Source: Rhizosphaericola sp047606825 (GTDB lineage Bacteria; Bacteroidota; Bacteroidia; Chitinophagales; Chitinophagaceae). From it: DNA of 7,888 nucleotides. The position numbers and the translations under genes are program-made. The stretch lies in assembly GCA_047606825.1 (NCBI GenBank), contig JASGDY010000118.1:1-7888 (forward strand), written 5' to 3'. A model generated the notes under the pieces. The model was not told the origin of the DNA and searched no databases. It worked only from the letters and a program-made list of their open reading frames with translations. How positions within the stretch are numbered: the stretch's first letter is position 1; each line of letters starts with the position of its first letter. Positions 5,543 to 7,888 of the stretch are shown in pieces.

Positions 5543-7795
5543 ATGAAAAAAACAACACTCCTCTGCACATTACTCTCAGCGACAGTAGTGGCACACGCCC
5601 AATACAACTATCCTGCGACAAAAACCGTTGACAGTGCCGATACTTATTGGGGAGTAACCGTTCCCGACCCGTACCGCTGGCTCGAAGATTTAAAAAATCC
5701 CGAAGTGGAAACATGGTTCAAAACGCAAGCCGAATACACCAATGCGCAGCTTGCAAAAATTCCCGGACAGGACAAGCTGATTCAGGAACAAAGAGATTTG
5801 GACAAAGTCATATCGGTAAAATACCATAACATGAGCAAAGGTGGCATTAATTTTCTGACCAAGGCAGGAGGCAGATATTTTTACGAAAAGCGTTTAGCCG
5901 GCGAGCAGGTGTACAAGTTATATTGTCGGCAGGGAGAAAGCGGAAAAGAAAATTTGCTCTTTGACCCGCAAAAATACATTGGGGGCAAAACAATGAACTA
6001 CGAAGTCGCTTTCAGCAGCGACGGCAGCCGCGTGTTGCTGACTTTGAGCGAAGCGGGCAGCGAGATAGGCGATATGAGAGTTGTAGATGCCGCCACGGGA
6101 AAGCTGTTGCCGGACAGCATTCCCCATTCGGGATGGGGACAATTTGCCGGGGGCAGCAATGCTGAAATCACTTATCAGGAACTTAAAAGCTATGACGTGC
6201 ACGACCCTGAAATCATTCTCAACACGCCCAATAAGCTGCACGTCATCGGGACGCCCATATCGTCCGACATCGTACTGGCAAGCGCCAAAAAGAACCCTGA
6301 ACTCAACATCCTGCCTAACGAACTCCCGATGGTGTCGGGCTTCAAAAATTCGCCCTATATCATATTGGGAAAATATACGGTGGAAAACTTCCAGACTTTT
6401 TATTACGCCTCCAAATCCGAGCTGAAAAACGATAAAATCAACTGGAAGCCGCTGACCGTAAAGGACGACGAAGTCCTAAACGTGTTCCTGAACGGAAGCG
6501 ACATCTATCTGCTCACATCCAAAGGCAACTCCAAAATCAAAATCATCAAAACCAGCCTGCGCAATCCCGACCTGAAAACGGCGGAAACCATTGCGGAAGG
6601 CAGCGGCGACTGGAAACTTTCCACCGATTTTATTACACAGGCAAAGGATTACCTCATCATCTCAAAAAGCAAAAACGGCGTGGTGTATAAATCTTATACT
6701 TATGAATTTAAAACAGGAAAGTTGTCCGAAATAAATGTTCCCTTGACCGGAAGCACCTACGCGCAGAGCATTTCCAATGACGAAAATGAAGTCGTGTTGC
6801 TGAACAGCGGATGGAATATTCCCTATAATTATCACGGCTACGACCTGCAAACAAAAAAATTCTTCGACGGACCCATACACATGACGTTTCACTATCCCAA
6901 TCTGGAGAATATCGTATATGAAGAAGTGGAAGTTCCCTCACACGACGGCGCACTGGTTCCCTTGAGCATCGTGTATGACAAAGCCAGGCTGAAAAAAGAC
7001 GGCAGCAACATCGCATTTATGGAAGGCTACGGCGCGTATGGAAAGACGCCATTCCTCCCGATATTTTACACGTATTACCTGCCGTTGCTCAACTGCGGCG
7101 TCGTACTGGCTTTTGCACACGTGCGCGGCGGCGGCGAAAAGGGCAACGACTGGTATCTTGCGGGAAAGAAAACCACCAAGCCCAATACGTGGAAAGATTT
7201 TAATGCCTGCGCCGAATGGTTGATTAAAAACAAATATACTTCGTCCGAAAAACTCGGCGCAGAAGCAGCAAGCGCAGGCGGTATCTTAATCGGAAGAGCG
7301 ATTACCGAACGTCCCGATTTGTATAAAGCGGCTATTGCGAAAGTCGGCAATTTGAATGCATTGAGAGGGGAATTTACACCCAACGGTCCCAGCAATATTC
7401 CGGAATTTGGAACGGTAAAAGATTCCATTGGGTTCCGCGCCTTGCTGGAAATGGACGCTTACCAGCACACCCAAAAAGGCGTAAAATATCCCGCGCAATT
7501 AATAACAACAGGCTGGAATGACCCGCGCGTGGACAGCTATATTCCCGCCAAGTTCGCCGCTAAAATGCAGGCGGAGAACGGCTCGCAAAATCCCGTGTTT
7601 TTGTACGTGGACTACGGCGCAGGGCATTTTGGCGGCAGCACCCTTGACGAACAATATGTGCAAATGGCAAGGGAATATGCGTTTTTGTTGTGGCAGTGCG
7701 GGGACAAGGAGCTCCTCCAGGTTACAGGAATAAAACTTAAACCTATAAGGTTTTCCAATTTTAATACGATAATGAAATTCAATATAGACCAATAA
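5543..7795 (+). CDS. exported prolyl oligopeptidase family (S9A) serine peptidase
   Basis: This 750-aa protein has a signal peptide (residues 1-20, AHA/Q). Family S9A enzymes cleave short peptides, classically after proline. A beta-propeller restricts access to an alpha/beta hydrolase. The N-terminal signature is seen at VPDPYRWLEDLKNPEVETW (37-55), the propeller runs to about residue 450, and the hydrolase starts near YEEVEVPSHDGALVPLSI. HVRGGGEKGNDWYLAG is the conserved element before the nucleophile elbow. The triad is Ser577 (AASAGGILIG), Asp660 (GWNDPRVD) and His695 (GAGHFGG). Spacings of 83 and 35 are close to those of porcine prolyl oligopeptidase. One oddity is Ala575 where the GxSxGG motif normally has its first Gly. 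Another is the last ~24 residues, which are A/T-rich in DNA, run across a hairpin and look like read-through beyond an ancestral stop. Predicted periplasmic. Confidence 0.93.
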   Translation: MKKTTLLCTLLSATVVAHAQYNYPATKTVDSADTYWGVTVPDPYRWLEDLKNPEVETWFKTQAEYTNAQLAKIPGQDKLIQEQRDLDKVISVKYHNMSKGGINFLTKAGGRYFYEKRLAGEQVYKLYCRQGESGKENLLFDPQKYIGGKTMNYEVAFSSDGSRVLLTLSEAGSEIGDMRVVDAATGKLLPDSIPHSGWGQFAGGSNAEITYQELKSYDVHDPEIILNTPNKLHVIGTPISSDIVLASAKKNPELNILPNELPMVSGFKNSPYIILGKYTVENFQTFYYASKSELKNDKINWKPLTVKDDEVLNVFLNGSDIYLLTSKGNSKIKIIKTSLRNPDLKTAETIAEGSGDWKLSTDFITQAKDYLIISKSKNGVVYKSYTYEFKTGKLSEINVPLTGSTYAQSISNDENEVVLLNSGWNIPYNYHGYDLQTKKFFDGPIHMTFHYPNLENIVYEEVEVPSHDGALVPLSIVYDKARLKKDGSNIAFMEGYGAYGKTPFLPIFYTYYLPLLNCGVVLAFAHVRGGGEKGNDWYLAGKKTTKPNTWKDFNACAEWLIKNKYTSSEKLGAEAASAGGILIGRAITERPDLYKAAIAKVGNLNALRGEFTPNGPSNIPEFGTVKDSIGFRALLEMDAYQHTQKGVKYPAQLITTGWNDPRVDSYIPAKFAAKMQAENGSQNPVFLYVDYGAGHFGGSTLDEQYVQMAREYAFLLWQCGDKELLQVTGIKLKPIRFSNFNTIMKFNIDQ
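7739..7753. repeat. hairpin inside the 3' end of the peptidase ORF
   Basis: AAACCT (7739-7744) pairs with AGGTTT (7748-7753) around ATA. Palindromes of this AAACC..GGTTT type are, from memory, common between genes in Bacteroidota. Here it is translated as part of the peptidase C-terminus, supporting the idea that the ORF extends into former intergenic DNA. Confidence 0.5.
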
Positions 7796-7811
7796 TTTTT
7801 ATTACTCCGCT

Positions 7812-7884
7812 CTTCAGGATTTGTAATCCTGAAGCCGTATCGGCGGATTTTCAATCCGCAAATAGCAGTGCATTGCAAATGCAC
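7812..7884. repeat. row of three hairpins with 3-nt loops (REP-like array)
   Basis: Three perfect stems follow each other: CTTCAGGATT/AATCCTGAAG (7812-7821 with 7825-7834, loop TGT), GCGGATT/AATCCGC (7843-7849 with 7853-7859, loop TTC) and GTGCATT/AATGCAC (7868-7874 with 7878-7884, loop GCA). All share the inner ATT-NNN-AAT design while the outer bases differ with compensating changes. The final CGGAT at the window edge looks like the left arm of a fourth. This fits a REP-type array such as those moved by RAYT (Y1) transposases. It could also end transcription in both directions, though T-tracts are lacking. Confidence 0.7.
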
Positions 7885-7888
7885 GGAT

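Noticed and set aside
7812..7884. CRISPR array
   Set aside because: Units are 25-31 bp apart but each is a self-complementary hairpin with a different stem. There are no identical repeats separated by unique spacers.

Overview
The window looks like a chromosomal or island segment of a Bacteroidota bacterium. The case rests on a one-polypeptide hybrid two-component regulator ending in an AraC-type domain, on genes mostly lacking Shine-Dalgarno sequences before A/T-rich starts, and on the style of the exported proteins and intergenic hairpins. A Chitinophagaceae- or Sphingobacteriaceae-like host would fit, but the genus cannot be fixed from this sequence. All convincing genes are on the + strand.

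Layout. Bases 1-491 hold no convincing gene. They contain a GC-rich stretch dense in inverted repeats, a perfect 11-bp T/A-rich hairpin, a doubtful open frame, and a 21-bp-period direct repeat just before the first real gene. Bases 492-3452 encode a 986-aa hybrid sensor kinase/response regulator: signal peptide, periplasmic domain, seven membrane helices, kinase, receiver and AraC HTH. Four exported proteins follow: a Tat-exported cupin (3710-4315), a glyoxalase/VOC-fold protein (4397-4861), a DUF4440/SnoaL-like protein (4948-5427) and an S9A prolyl oligopeptidase (5543-7795). A 22-codon signal-peptide-like ORF, perhaps a gene fossil, sits directly before the peptidase. The window ends in a row of hairpins with 3-nt loops that resembles a REP-type array and probably continues beyond the edge.

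The most unusual structure is around the cupin gene. A ~75-bp element (R1 and R2; 39/41 identical in its core) lies just after the stop codons of both the regulator and the cupin, so it brackets the cupin gene. Its core carries two copies of TGCAACAAA exactly 21 bp apart. A degenerate third copy lies before the regulator gene. The cupin gene is clearly poorer in G+C than its neighbours (about 38% by hand count). Its leader contains two hairpins sharing arms plus a tiny ORF with an ideal SD, which suggests a cis-acting switch. Two readings are open: R1/R2 are operators of the AraC-type regulator, or they are the scars or targets of a mobile cassette. They could be both.

Working model (inference): the membrane regulator senses an extracellular compound and controls nearby genes for exported proteins through the repeated 21-bp-spaced motif. 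No substrate can be named from the sequence.
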